Assembly (NCBI GenBank): GCA_011634665.1
Contig: WAEK01000010.1
Coordinates: forward strand, 186,001-250,000
DNA from: Mortierella sp. BCC40632
Taxonomy: Eukaryota; Mortierellomycota; Mortierellomycetes; Mortierellales; Mortierellaceae
Direction of reading: 5' to 3'
DNA: 64,000 nt
Below are positions 33,097-45,759 of this stretch, one piece after another (the first letter of the stretch is position 1; the number at the start of each line of letters is the position of its first letter). Made by a program: the position numbers and the translations under genes. A model generated the notes under the pieces. It had not been told where the DNA came from, did not search any database, and saw nothing but the letters and a program-made list of their open reading frames with translations.

Positions 33097-35865
33097 TTAC
33101 CATGCGGATTGGTGATGCATGACTGTCATAGCAAACAATAAGGTCGACATCTCCAATATCCAATCCTTCCTCTCCAATCGATGTTGCTACCAAGACATTA
33201 TGCTCGCCTTTTTGGAAATCCGCGACAACCTTTGAATCGTTAAACGATCCCAGGTGTATATAAAACAAATGTCTCTTTTGGTTAGGCGCGATAAAGAATG
33301 GCCAATAGTGAGTGCAAAGCATCATGCAACCCAAAGGACATTTACCTTTTGCTGTTCCTTTTGAGAAATACCCTTCTTGCCCTTGGCCGTTGCCTGTCCG
33401 ATAAAGCTTTGGACCTTGATAAGCGGTCGATGTTGATCCAGAACTCGACCAATCTCCTCAACCGTCTCTCGATAATTGGCAAACACGATCACCCTCGTTT
33501 GCATCTTTGAACCTGGATCCTCTTCCTCCTCAAACTCGGCGTTACCCGGTCGGTTATTGCCAGATTCCGCTCGTTGGATGGCCATGGCTTGGTTCTGAGC
33601 ATCCACTTCATCTTGGTGGTCCAAAAAATGTTGCACAACTACTCCAATGAGTCGCTCTAGTTTCGGATGACTCATAAAGTCGGGATCCTTCATCCGTTGT
33701 CGAAGGCCTTCCATCATCCTCATAAAATCGGGCATCTCCTCCATCGCCCTCAATGCCAAGGACCGCCTGGCTTCCTCGTCCTTCCCATACCCATTGCCAT
33801 TGTCATCGTTATCGGATCTATCCTCATTATCCCCTGGGTATCTTCGTTTCGCTCCTGCGCCCTTGCGAGATCCTAGTCCTGATGAGCTTCCCGAGTTGTT
33901 ATTGCGGCCATTCACCGCGCCGCTATTAGGCTTTGAGAAAGGGTCCATGTTGGCATAGAACGATTTTATGCCATGAACCACCAAGAGGTCGTAGGCATGG
34001 ACTAGACCCATAGCAACGTTTGCATGCTTCAAAATCATGCTCTTGAGAGCCGAATGCTGTGGGTGTTCTCGTATATAGGCATCTCGACCTTGCAAGATAA
34101 TAAACCTTGACAATTGAGCTGGATCCGTTGTTCTCAGTACACCATGCTTGGAGAGTCGATCCAAGTACGGACGCATCAATCTCACAAACTTGTCCCGAAT
34201 CCCACTAATTTCTTGACCGCACGGGACGACTTTTTCTTGAACAACTCGTTTAAAGACATAACGTTGAAGATCCATTGAATCCTCGGTTCGTAATTCAATC
34301 TTGGCAATCTTGAGGTTTTGAACCACTTGTTGAACTGTTCGGACATCGCTTCCAGGCGTCGCGGTCAAAGCCATGATCCGAATATCTCGGTTTCTACCCT
34401 CAAGCATCCGGATCACTTCTGAATACGCATAACGACCTGTCGCTCGATGGGCCTCATCAAACACAAGACAAACAATCGCATCTGCGGGACAGATTCCAGA
34501 TTTGATGTCATTCTGAGCGACCTGAGGTGTACAAAAAATTACTCTTCGCTCCTTCCAATGTTCCTTTCGAGATTCTGCATTCTGTTGCCCTGTCAATTCG
34601 ATCGTATCTTCTTGCGGAATCCCTACAATATTGAAGCAGGCCTCGATCTGTTGGTTGACAAGTGGTCGTGTAGGAGCCATAAAGATGATTTTGGACTGTG
34701 GAAACCATCGATAGTAATTCAACATCACCACCGCTGCAATAAACGTTTTGCCCAATCCTGTCGGCAAGGAGACTAATGTGTTGGTAAACAACGCTCGACG
34801 AATGATATTGTACTGGTAATCACGTTTAGGATAGTTGATTGGGTATTGCCAAGTCAAGACTGCTTGTTGATTCATTAGGTGATGTGTAGGCGGTTGAGTA
34901 TGAGCAGTCGATGGTACTTCCTGAGATTGCCAAATATCGGTAGCAAAATCGTTGTTGGGGTCGGACCGAGGGATAACGGACCCATTCGAGAAGGATGACG
35001 AAGCGGAAGATAGCGTTGGTCCAGCGGTTCCATAGGAAAGCGATCGTTGTGGTGGCACGTTTCCACTCGGTGGAGTAAATGTGTTTCCAGGACGAACAAG
35101 CGAGTTGTTGCCTAAGGAACCCATGCGCTGGAGAGTACCAGGGCCCTGGCCACCCAAGGTTGAATTTGATAGGGTACGTTGAGGTGGCTGCCGGCTTGAA
35201 GAGGGTGTGGGACTGTTGATTCCGGTGCCAGTCTTTTGTTGGACTTGAGCGCCACCAAAAATCGGGAAATACTTTTGTGGTTGATTTTGCTGCTGCGGTG
35301 CAGATGGCTGCTGGACCGGCCTACTTGTGTTGCGCACAGTGTATCCCGCTGATGCTCCATTCTGTCCTGATAGTCGTTGTGGTGGGAAAAACGAAGATGA
35401 AGGCTGACCACCGGAAGGGGCACCAAAGGATGGCCTTGTCGCGTTGACCTGTGCCGGACTATCCATAAGGTCACTCTCGTCCAGGAGAAGAGATTCATCA
35501 TTGTCCAGATCCCCAAACTCTTCAAAGTCATCCTCGGCTGGCTCTGGATTCGTTATTTTCTGAAAACTAGCATTACTGGTGCCAAATCCTCGTGGTGGCC
35601 CTTGAGCGACAATGTTGCCCTGGATCCGACTGTTTACAGCGATACCATGGGATATCTGGGGAAAAGTTTGACGATGTGTACCACTCTGATTGATACGTGG
35701 GTCGATCCATCTATTGGTGTTAATGTTGACAGCATTGCGACTAATATCGGTGTTAGGTCCGGTCTGTTGCCTTGTCACTGTTTCTTCCTCCTCCTCAAGG
35801 TCCAGGTCTAGAACATCTAGGTCTTCAAACTCATCGAGCTCTCCGTTGCCTCCTAGTCCTGACAT
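30928..35865 (-). CDS. MPH1: ATP-dependent DNA helicase MPH1 (FANCM family)
   Basis: Three exons: 35865-33346, 33229-33101, 32949-30928; all junctions are phase 0 and the product is 1556 aa. The start is the first ATG ([15 protein letters not shown]). The frame is open further upstream but reaches only a TTG at 36036. The acidic N-terminus is followed by a disordered Gln/Ser region, then the SF2 helicase: Walker A (LPTGLGKT, Lys about 373), DEAH (470-473), TATPGSD (motif III), an insert with a charged disordered loop, and the C-terminal helicase half ([15 protein letters not shown], then [14 protein letters not shown] as motif VI, split by intron 2). The pairing [14 protein letters not shown] across the intron is diagnostic of Mph1/FANCM. 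The long C-terminal 500 residues are disordered and include QQKLGFFSQ, one residue short of a canonical PIP box. The protein acts in the nucleus on stalled forks and D-loops. Intron 2 has a 29-nt homopolymer. Confidence 0.95.
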
Positions 35866-36606
35866 GATGCGACTCCCGAGCAAGGGCAGTGGCAGTAATA
35901 TATCAAGATCCCGATCCGAAACGGGAGGTGAGATGGGCGCCTGTTTGGATGGGGTGAGCTTTTGAAATGCACCGATGTTCACAAGAGAGGAAGCATTTCG
36001 AATTGTGCTGAAATACTCTTGTGGCTTCCCCTTCAAAATTTATTGCTTGTGCCTCAATCGGATCAAAAGAGGACTAGCCATCCAAACACTCACAGGTCCA
36101 CAAGGCTCCTGATGTAGACGCGTTGTATCTTGTCCAATCCCCCTGGTCCCCCTGGTGATTGCAAGTGCCATTATAAATTACACTCTTCTAATTCTCTGTG
36201 GACTTTTATACTAAAGAATCGTCAGGCTATGTGCTCGCGAACAAAACAAAATAGCCGTCTCTCTATCTTTCACTCAGTTTTCTAAAATAGGACCAGAAGC
36301 GAGCTTTCTGATAAAAAAAACTGGTGGCAAGAACAAGAATTAATGTCTTTTTATCTTTCAAACCAAAACAAATTCTAAAGCATGACGGTTGGTAAAAAAC
36401 AAGATTGCTTTAATAGTATATGAATGACAGTGTATGAGTAAATATATATATGTGGAGAGAAAGAGAGATAGATAGATGGAGAGAGAAAGAGAGAGAGCTA
36501 GTACAAGGTATGAAGGAGAGGAGAGAAGGGGAAAGACTACATCGGTCGGCTAGTAGGCTTATTCCGATGATGTCTCCCGAGGCCCATGGAGGAGAGGGCC
36601 ATGCTA

Positions 36607-36637
<31 letters not shown>

Positions 36638-36644
36638 GTAAAAT
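35866..36644. other. Spacer between MPH1 start and ERG25 stop
   Basis: No gene. 36037-36360 is the probable MPH1 promoter. A GATA/GA-rich stretch occupies 36440-36500, and T29 lies at 36609-36637, which is an A-run seven bases after the ERG25 stop on its sense strand. Confidence 0.45.
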
Positions 36645-38133
36645 TTACTTGACCTTCTTAGCCTCCTGAGCCTGCTGCTCCTTGGCCTTGCGCTCCTTGT
36701 AAGCCAAGTACTTCTTGTTGGTTCCAAAGAGATGATCCCACCATCTGAAGCTGGTCGAGAAGTTGTTGGTGAAGGCCATGTGGTGGTAGTCGTGGTGCTC
36801 GGATCCTGACCAGAAAGGCAACCAGTTGTGGGTCGACCAAGGGAAGTCATAACCAGAGTGAGCCTCGACGGCCTGGAAGAGACGGAGGGTCATCCAGGTC
36901 AAGGTCGTGATAAGATGAAGATCATGGGTAAAGTAGCACCAGAGCAAGGGACCACCGATGGTTCCAGTACCCAAAATCATGACCTCAATAGGGTGAGCAT
37001 ACTCGGCAGCAAGACCAAAAGGAGCGGACCACTCGTGGTGGAGCTTGTGGATATGCTTGTAGAGTGGGCCATAGTGAAGAGCACGGTGTGCCCAGTAGTG
37101 AAAAAAGTCCTCAAAAATGAAGAACAGGATAACTTGTGGGATGAGCTTGGACCTGGATAAGGCAAAGTGAAGAGAAGGCACAAAAGAAGAGTATTAGAGT
37201 CTGCTCACCAAGAACCCAGCCTTGATGCAGCAAGAAATATCAAGTACTCATGCCGTAAAACTTACATAGTGGGGAAGGGAACAGCAGAGATGGCCATGCC
37301 AAAGTAGACAGCGATAGGGTGGAAACCGACAATCATGGGCAACTCAAACAAAAAGTGAGAGAGGAGGACGTAGCGGAAGACCTTCCATTGGTTCTCTGCA
37401 GTGTTCTGGATGGTCTTTTGCTGGATCTTGTACTTTTGCAACGAAGGAATCTGGTCCGCAATCATGTATGGGAGGCAACGACCAAAGTAGATGATCTCGT
37501 GGGAAACGAACAAGAGAGCGAGAGTGACCAGGGCCTCATCGCGTCCCTCGAAGAGCGAGGCCCACTGGGTCTCGAGGTACGAGGGCGTATATGGGAGTGT
37601 CGTGTTCCTATTGTTGCGTTATCAGATTTGGAATGCAACAGGTTTGTTTTTTTTTTTTTGTTAGTGGGTCTGGGCTGTTGGCAGACAGATCGGGATATTT
37701 GTGAACGAAAAGGGGAGGAATCGTGATCGTGGCCAAAGGATGGGGATCCGGACCAAGAGCAAAGATTCTATCGGGCACTGGCGCTGTGCTGTGCAACGCT
37801 TGCCTTGCGTCGAGATGGTTGCACGTCGCCAGGATCTCTGCTCAGAAGGACAGGCCATGTAGGGTGACGATTTAGTATATCCCGGAGCCCTGGAGATCGT
37901 GCAAGGAGACGTGAAGAGAAAGAGAAAGAGAGAGTCTGTAGGAAAGATCAAGCGCAGTTGGACCTAAGCTTTCCCCTCTTCTCTTTCCCCTTGATCCATA
38001 TCCTGAGAACAATCCTGTTGCCGGTGCTGCTTCGGGGCGTAACTGCGTGTTTTGTCAAGGCTTGACTCGATGGCGGGTGGGACAAGAGAAGGGGAATGGA
38101 ACACCTTGAGCTTGGGTCTTGAGATACTTACAT
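36645..38133 (-). CDS. ERG25: C-4 methylsterol oxidase (ERG25), start codon split by an intron
   Basis: The enzyme removes C-4 methyl groups in ergosterol synthesis in the ER. Exons: AT at 38133-38132 (rest of exon 1 is 5' UTR), 37607-37266, 37152-36645; introns 37608-38131 and 37153-37265; 283 aa, near the usual 300. Exon 2 begins with G, so joining AT|G makes the ATG, followed by NTTLPYTPSYLETQW. The first ATG inside exon 2 lies about 47 residues downstream, past conserved sequence. Histidine boxes of the fatty acid hydroxylase superfamily: HRALH (137-141), HKLHH (150-154), HHDYHH (234-239). Hydrophobic segments flank these and the protein ends KKVK, an ER-retrieval type signal. Donor GTAAGTATC and acceptor AACAATAG of the first intron are good consensus. 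In unspliced RNA the same ATG is followed at once by TAA. Confidence 0.88.
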
Positions 38134-41100
38134 CGCTAAAAGGATTTGACGATGAGAACGATGAGGAAGAGGGGAGGAGGAGGAAGAAAAGAAAGGAGAG
38201 GAGAAAGACAAAGATGAAGATGAATGAGAAAGAAAAAAAAAAAAAAAAAAAAAAGAGGGAGAGAGAGATGAGCCGCGGGAGTGCTCAAGAGCTGGCTGGT
38301 CTTAAAGCGAGTGGGCCGAGCTGGCCTGAGGTCGTGGTGGTGCGGTAGCAGATCAGGCAATGCTGGAGGTCCACAACGAGAGAGAAGAGCGGAAGAGTGC
38401 CAGCGGGTCTCAGGCAGGTCCCAACTGTGCAGGAGGCGAAATAATCACCTCAGGTCGTGTCCAGCCAATCACCGTCCGCGGATACGGGGTGCCCCTTCGC
38501 TCGCCCTCGCGGGAAGAAAGCCACAGAGCAGGCATTCTTTTCTCTCTCTCTCTTGTAGAGAACAATTGTGCTCCGCACCACTCTATCTCTCTCTCTCTTT
38601 CTGGTAGGCTACGGCTGGGTCATCATGCCCTTGAAGGTGGGACCACTGTTGCAGCTCGTTTTGCATACCAGCTGCTGCTCACCCTTGGCAACACAAGGAA
38701 GCCGTTGTCTACATACATCAAGTGCACGGATCGGGCCCAATCTGCAAATACAGCCCATCATCTTTGTGTGGCGCGACTCTGCGCTGCGCTGCGGTTCTCG
38801 CCAAAGTCAGCCATGATTAGATCCATGTTCTGAATGAGAAATACGCAATGGCCAAGCGATTGATCATGCGGTCATGGACCCGTTGTAGATGCAACGCATT
38901 CATTACAGTTCACAATAGGATAAAAAGGACCAGGGTCAATAGAGAAATATGCTAAGATTATTTGGATGGGGGTCCAGCTACGCTAGAGAAGTGAGGCGGT
39001 AGTACGCAACAACAGTATCTAGGTTAAGGAAAAAGAAGAAGCATGGCAGAATTGAATGGTTCAAATGTCTACACTTGGTCTATTTACTCGATGCGTTCAA
39101 TCCATTTTCTGCTCCTTTGGGCAAAGGGGGGGGGGTGGTTCATGTTAGATGAGAGCAACAGAACTCTGGTGGGGTACCAATGTCCCGAACATTCCACCCT
39201 CGTACAAAACGCGTACAAAATTGAGCTACTACTTCTTACTATTTTTTTTTCTATGTCTGCGCACAACTCTGATCAACGTTCATCCGCTTTAAATATCAAG
39301 AGTGAGGAACGATAGTCGATTTGGTTTCCTCTGAAAAAGGTAGTTTCTCCATATACCTCTGGAATCAGGTGCCAGTATCCATGATTCTGATCCATGCATT
39401 GTCATTTATCCGTGATCACAGCCTCGCCCGTGACTGGCTCTGATACAATGCACTGTCCTGGTGTGAGGTCCATGTGCCCTGGGGTGTCTGCAAGAGTGGT
39501 GACACCTAGAAGCACTGTCTAGAACCGGGTATTATCTTTGCACCCTCGAATAGCAAGAAAGAGAGAATGAAGGAGGGGGTGTAGAAAGGTTACTTGCTCT
39601 CTGGGGAGAATGAGACTGCATGGAATATGATCCCCCTTTGTCAGTTTCTAACTAGATTCCCGAGGTCTTTTTTTTTTCTTCTATCTTGACATGTACTATT
39701 GGAGCTCTAAGAGAAAAAGGGATTCTGGATAAACCACGACGAGCTACCAAAAAAGAAGAATTAAAAGACCAGGGTCAAAAAAGTCCAGTTTGGAACCGCG
39801 GTCTATGATAACTGTTGGTTATTATTGTCCTGGGCGGACGTTCTCTTGAGAGGGCATGTTTTGATTCGTTTTCCACAGAGGCGGATGATAGGAGGTAGAC
39901 TGACTGCTCAGTTTGTATTGTTAGTGTCATTTGTTTCAACGGATGTTACCATTGTGGTGGGAGCCCGGAAGACCGGATCTTGGTTTCTGAGTGCTCTTGG
40001 CAGCGACTTAATGGATGTGACAAGACTGGCCAATAAAGGATATGAGCATGTTGTTCTTGAAAAGGAGAGAAAGCATCCATAGGAGAACAAGTCGATAAAG
40101 GAACGAGCTAGAGTAAGGATGGGTGATTGAGAGTCTAGACATTTGTGCTTGATGGGCTGGTTGAAGAAAAGAAGAGAGAGAAGAAAGAGAATAAGAAAGG
40201 AGCTGAGTGAAGAAGCTAGAGAGACCAAAGCACCTATGGAGTCTAGAAGACGGAATACTGATTGACCAGCATGCAAGGTACGAAGACAAAGAAGACTGAA
40301 GAGAAGAAAAAGAAAAGACGGTTTAACTTTTACGCGGCCCATCCTGTCAAGAATGAGTACATGTGAGGTTATGGTATTCCTTTTCCATTAGTAGCCACTC
40401 TCTGACAGCATCTGACAGATTAACTGGAAGAGAAATAGTAGCTGCGCAAGGTGTTGGTAGACTGGCCAGAATGTCAGTGATATTGTCGAGCAATTGAACC
40501 TGAAACGCTACCCCAATGACATGGGCCTTTTGCAGCCAATGCTTTGGATGCCCTTCTATCATCTGAGATGAAAGGGCGCAAGGGTCCATGGATACGATTT
40601 GACTGATCCCGAGTAAATAGATAGCTGTGACCAACGAAAGAGGCATTACATTGGCAAGGTGCTTTGCCCAAGGGCTGCGCCTTAATATATTGCGTGCTCA
40701 GTAATGTGGGCGCCGAAATGGATCCTTGCATTTTCATTTGACCATGGCAGGTTTGCTTAACATGGCTGTGGATCTGTTCTCTTTGCAGATCGCCGTGTAG
40801 GCATTGTACCTTCTCACTCATCCTTCGGCCCCATAACTGGGTCGGAAAGACACTTGTTCGATATCCAGTCGATGGGACTTGGCGATCCTACGCCTGCCGC
40901 CTACCGCCACATGATTTAATCCTCCCTTTGACTACCGGAGAGATACATGGATAAAGTACCTGGCCAGTAAAGGCAGCCCACCAACCCGATGGCATTTCAC
41001 TAAGGGCGGCAATGTGCGACTTATTTTTTTTCGCCCACAACATTGGGCGAATGCCTTTTGCTCCGTGTCAGGACTTCGGACCATCAGGTTCTTCATCGCG

Positions 41101-41247
41101 GACTGTGCTGAACCCTGGTTCATCAGGTCTACTAGAGTGTGTGAGGTAGAGAGCGGGTCTTATCGGCCGCCAAGCCAGTGGCGATAGAAAAGGGGAAAAG
41201 GGGTCTTCAGAGGCATGTTGTCTTTCCGTCTCTTTCTCTTTCTTTCT

Positions 41248-41283
<36 letters not shown>

Positions 41284-41620
41284 TCACTTCTCGTCTCTCA
41301 CCCTCTTACCCTCTCTTGCTCTTGTTGATTCTCATCTCGACCGGAGCCAACTCATTCCATCTCGCAGTCTTGTTCTACTTCCTCCGCCTTTTCATCCTTT
41401 CTTCTTTTCATCCTTCTTTTTCTTCTTTTTATTTCTTCTTCTTTTTCTTCTTCTTCTTCTACCTCCTCATTCCTTTCCTTGTGCCTTTGTGCATTTCCGC
41501 AACTGATCTTCATCTCTTCATCCTCTCTCATTGCATCACTACGCTTCTTATTCATCCATACCCTTTCCCTTTGCTCTTCCCTCCTTCTACTGACTCTTTA
41601 CCCTTCCTCCACCTTCTACC
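38134..41620. other. 3.5-kb spacer between divergent ERG25 and MTHFR
   Basis: No protein gene, tRNA or rRNA that I can support. The ends presumably hold the two promoters: A22 at 38233-38254 and an A/G-rich stretch on the ERG25 side; a long CT-rich leader with a (CT)n run (41252-41281) on the MTHFR side. 38270-38560 is GC-richer. Short open frames (for example 39825-40082 and 40347-40821) lack any recognisable domain and have no proper starts. A non-coding transcript cannot be judged from sequence alone. Confidence 0.45.
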
Positions 41621-44364
41621 ATGAAGATCATCGATCGTATCAAGAAGGGTCAGGATGAGGGCCGTCCCCTCTTCTCCTTCGAGTACTTCTCGCCCAAGAC
41701 TGCTCAGGTACGGTGTGTCATAATGCTCAACCCCATGTCTCCCCATGTCCATGTCAAGCACAGCTATCATCCGTGCTTTTTATTTTATTTACTTTCTCGC
41801 AACGCCCCCGACATCGTCGTCGTTGTTCGCCGCAGACACTCTCTTCTTGGCCCTGGCTAGTTCCGGGCCAGTAGTAACGTTCAAAGGAAAAAAAATAATT
41901 TGTGACTCAGCCTGCGCACGCCCTTGCTCTGTCGCTATCATCTTGCTGTCCTCTTCTCGGACGGTTTAACAGCACCCTGTTATCGATCCTGCACGAGAGT
42001 AAGAGAGAGAGAGAGAGAGAGATGAACCTTGCTTGTCACTGGTACCATGGACCACTTTGGCCTGCAGGACAGGGTGTGTCTCCCCTGGGCCTCCCTTTTA
42101 CCTCATCCATCTCCACTCTCCACGTTACCTTTTTCTCTCTCTCGCTTACTCTTGCATGTGCAGTTCGGCTGGGGTGAAGGGAGCATGGCTAGCAGTTGCT
42201 CGCAAGCACAGGTGGCTCCACATGTTGAACCAAAATGGCCCGCGCGATTATCTCTGGACTGTCCATCCTTCCCCAGACCCCAGGCCAAAGAAAAGAAGGA
42301 AAATAGCTCAATGGCTAAAAGAAAGGGAGACAACATACTTCTCTCTTTCCAATAGCCCTGACCAACTGCACTATCATCCCGCTTCTCAATTCCTCTCTCT
42401 CCCCCGTGCTATTTGCAGCACCACAGCAATCATGACGCCCCCTTCCTCAACCTAACGCGCCTTTGCTTCATCTGCTTTTTTTAGGGCATGGTCAATTTGC
42501 AGGACCGTATCGAGAGAATGTGTTATCTCGGTCCCGAGTTTATTGATATCACTTGGGGTGCTGGAGGTTCTCGTCCAGCTGCGACGCTCGAGGTTGTCTC
42601 GAACGCGCAAAAGGTCTATGGAGTCGAGACGTGTATGCATCTCATCTGTACCAACAACCCACTCGACAAGATCGACAAGGCCCTCAATGTAAGTTTTTTT
42701 TCTCTCTCTCTCTCTCTCTTTCTCTCTCCCCCTTCCTTCTTCCTCCTTCTTCCTCCTTCTTCCTTCTTTCCTTGTTACTCATTGCTCGAACGAAAAGGAA
42801 ACAAGTTTGCTTTAATTCGATCCCCGGCATACTGGGGGACGGGGGGCTGTATCGGAAAACCTTGATTCCCCCCCTCCCCTTCAACCTGTTCGTTTCTCTC
42901 CATGATACCACCGTTCAAGCCCATTGTCTCCCTTTTCCCTCCCATCTCCGACGCTGCAATGTTCCTTCCACCCTGGCTTGTGTCGATGCACCCTTTCCAA
43001 AGAAAAAGGCTCTCTGGATCCACGACTGCTTTGGGCGCATAAAAAAAAGTTCCCCAAAACCAGCTATTGTCGAATAAGATGACAAGTTGGTAGGGGAAAT
43101 AGGATGAGAAAGATCCTCGGCTTCTTATTCGCTGGCGGTGCTGCATTTTGCCATGTGAGATATGATGCGATATGGTGGAGCCCTGTCACAGCGTGTTCAG
43201 GTAGACGGTTGGGGGGAGTGTGTGTGTGCAAGTGAGTAAAAGAGAGATCTTGGCGCGCATCGGAACAGGACAGTTGTGCGTTCCTGAGGTGGGATGGACA
43301 ATGAGGGTTTACAAAGGAGTGTGTTTATGGACAAGTGACAAGAACAAATTGGTCGACTTGGGGATCCATTGCCCTGTGGGTTCACATTCCATCATGGATG
43401 AATCGTTTGCGGCCTCAGGAGCAAATTTGTATCCTTATCACTCGTTGAAATGCTTGTACTGGGAAGAGGAGGAGGAGGGGGAAGAGGAGTCGTGGGTGTA
43501 ATTTGACCAGGGGAATGGCTGAAAAAAACCAAAACATACCACAACCCCACGACTTTTTCTTTTCTTTCAATCTACAAGTTTTACAGGGTTTTCATGTGCT
43601 TCCTCTCAGTCCATTTGCTGGTGCTGGCTGAAAGGGGTTTGTTTAGCAGCCAAAGGAATGTTAGGCAGGGAATGAGTGTAAAAAAAGAGAGATCTACTAT
43701 CAAAAATTCTTTGCGAACCAATGGGCAGATGTCAATTCGCACCAGGCCCAAGCTCGAGGCTCAATCCTTCCTCTTCACCGTGGGTGCACGGATGTAGTTG
43801 CTATCTATCTTTCATATTGGGTAGAAAGCACACGAATGGAGTAAAAATGGCTCACATAAAAAAACAACAACATTTCTTTGTCTACATTCTCACGACTATA
43901 GGAGGCGCGTGCTTGTGGTAATCAAAATATCCTCGCGCTCCGAGGTGACCCTCCTCATGGTCAGTCCGAGTGGACTGCCTGTGAAGGTGGCCTCAACTAT
44001 GCCGTGGATCTTGTTCGATACATCCGCCAGACCCATGGCGACTATTTTGGCATTGGTGTTGCCGGTTATCCCGAGAAGCACCCAGAGTCGGCCTCCATGG
44101 AAGAGGATCTCAAGTATCTCAAGGAGAAGGTCGATGCTGGTGCGGACTTTATTGTGACGCAGCTTTTCTTTGATGTACCCATGTTCTTGGACTGGGTCAA
44201 GAAGTGCCGTGCATATGGTATCCATTGTCCCATCATTCCTGGTGTGATGCCCATTCAGGCCTACGCTAGTTTCAAGAGGAACATCGTTGGTGTCAGTGTT
44301 CCCCAGTGGATCTTGGACGGTATCGAGCCCATCAAGGTAAAGCCCAACAGTCTGTGTCACTGGA

Positions 44365-44397
<33 letters not shown>

Positions 44398-45759
44398 ATT
44401 CAAAGTGAACAGCTTCTCAACTTTTATTCATTATTCGAACTTTATTGTTATTATTTAGAACGATGACCAGGCAATCCGTGCATTTGGTGTCGAAGTGGGC
44501 ATCAAGATGACCTTGGAGTTGTTGGAGGGTGGAGTATGTGGTATCCATTACTATACCTTCAACCTTGAACGCAGCACTCGCCTGATCCTCGAGGGAACTG
44601 GATTGATTAACAAGACAGACTATATCAAGAAGAACATGCCCTGGCGCTCGAGCTTCTCCGAGAAGCGCAAGGAGGAGTCTGTTCGCCCCATCTTCTGGGC
44701 CAACCGTGCCAAGAGCTACATCAGTCGTACCGACAACTGGGACGAATTCCCGAACGGTCGTTGGGGTGACTCTCGTTCTCCTGCCTATGGAGATCTGGAT
44801 CGATATGGCGTGTATCTCAAATACAAGGCTGATGAAGCCATCCAGCACTGGGGATCTCCAGAGACATTAGACGATATCTGCCAGTTGTTTGTCAAATACT
44901 GTAATGGTGACGTCTTGACCTTGCCATGGAGCGACCAGGCTTTGGCTCCCGAGTCTGGCACAATCAAGGACCGTTTGGTCGAGTTGAACTCGTCGGGTTA
45001 CCTGACCATTAACTCACAGCCCGCTGTCAACGGAGCCAAGAGTGACGATAAGGTCTTTGGTTGGGGACCCAAGGGTGGTTACGTTTACCAGAAGGTAAGG
45101 ATCCTAGGAGGAAGCATTTTATTGTTTTTGAAAAGCGGGGGAAAAAAGTATAGGAGAAAACTAGAACCCCAGATCGTATACTGACATTGCCCATTTCGAC
45201 CTATTAGGCCTACCTGGAGTTCTTTGTCTCTCCCGAGACTCTGGAGAAGCTCAAGCAGCGTGTTTCCAAGCAGCCCATGATTACTTACCACGCGATCAAC
45301 AAGAGGGGCGACCTTCAGACCAACACAAACGGTGGAAAGCCCAATGCTGTCACTTGGGGAGTTTTCCCTGGTCGAGAGGTTGTTCAGCCCACTATTGTCG
45401 AGTTGAGCAGTTTTGAGGCCTGGAAGGACGAGGCCTTTGCCCTTTGGGAGCAGTGGTCCCGGTGCTACCCTCAGGGATCGCAGCCCCGCGAGTTGTTGAG
45501 CCAGATGGCCGATACCTGGTACTTGGTCAACGTGGTCAACAATGACTACCATTCTATGGAAGGAATCTACGAGATCTTTAGCGAGGATATCCTGGCTGCC
45601 CGCGAACGTGTCGCCGCCGTGGAGGCCGAGGCGGTCAAGGTGTCTGAACAATTGTCAGCTCAGGTTCAGAATCTTGGACTACAACAGCAAGTTGCCGATG
45701 CTGCTGCCGCTGCTACCGCTGCCGCCACTGCAGCTGCCTCGACGGCCGTCAAGGCATAA
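41621..45759 (+). CDS. MET13/MET12-like: Methylenetetrahydrofolate reductase
   Basis: Five exons: 41621-41707, 42485-42688, 43902-44336, 44459-45094, 45208-45759; all phase 0; 637 aa, close to yeast and human enzymes. It reduces 5,10-methylene-THF to 5-methyl-THF for methionine synthesis in the cytosol. The N-terminal FAD-binding TIM barrel starts at [12 protein letters not shown] and includes [21 protein letters not shown] and [10 protein letters not shown]; the C-terminal half is the eukaryotic regulatory domain ([12 protein letters not shown] to about residue 600). The last 50 residues are an Ala/Gln/Glu helix not typical of the family. Introns 1 (777 nt) and 2 (1213 nt) are much longer than others in this window, and intron 3 has A29. 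Fungi often have two paralogues, and I cannot tell which this is. Confidence 0.96.

Noticed and set aside
35866..36036. Upstream extension of MPH1 to 36036
   Set aside because: The upstream limit is TTG, not ATG; the first ATG at 35865 gives the expected acidic N-terminus. A spliced upstream exon cannot be excluded.
36609..36637. A-run after ERG25 as evidence that ERG25 is a retrocopy
   Set aside because: The gene retains two introns, and similar runs occur throughout the spacers.
40347..40821. Two overlapping minus-strand ORFs of about 100 codons
   Set aside because: No recognisable motif; they overlap in different frames.
38134..41620. Possible tRNA or other structured RNA gene in the long spacer
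   Set aside because: I found no B-box-like GGTTCGANNCC with a matching A-box or cloverleaf arms.
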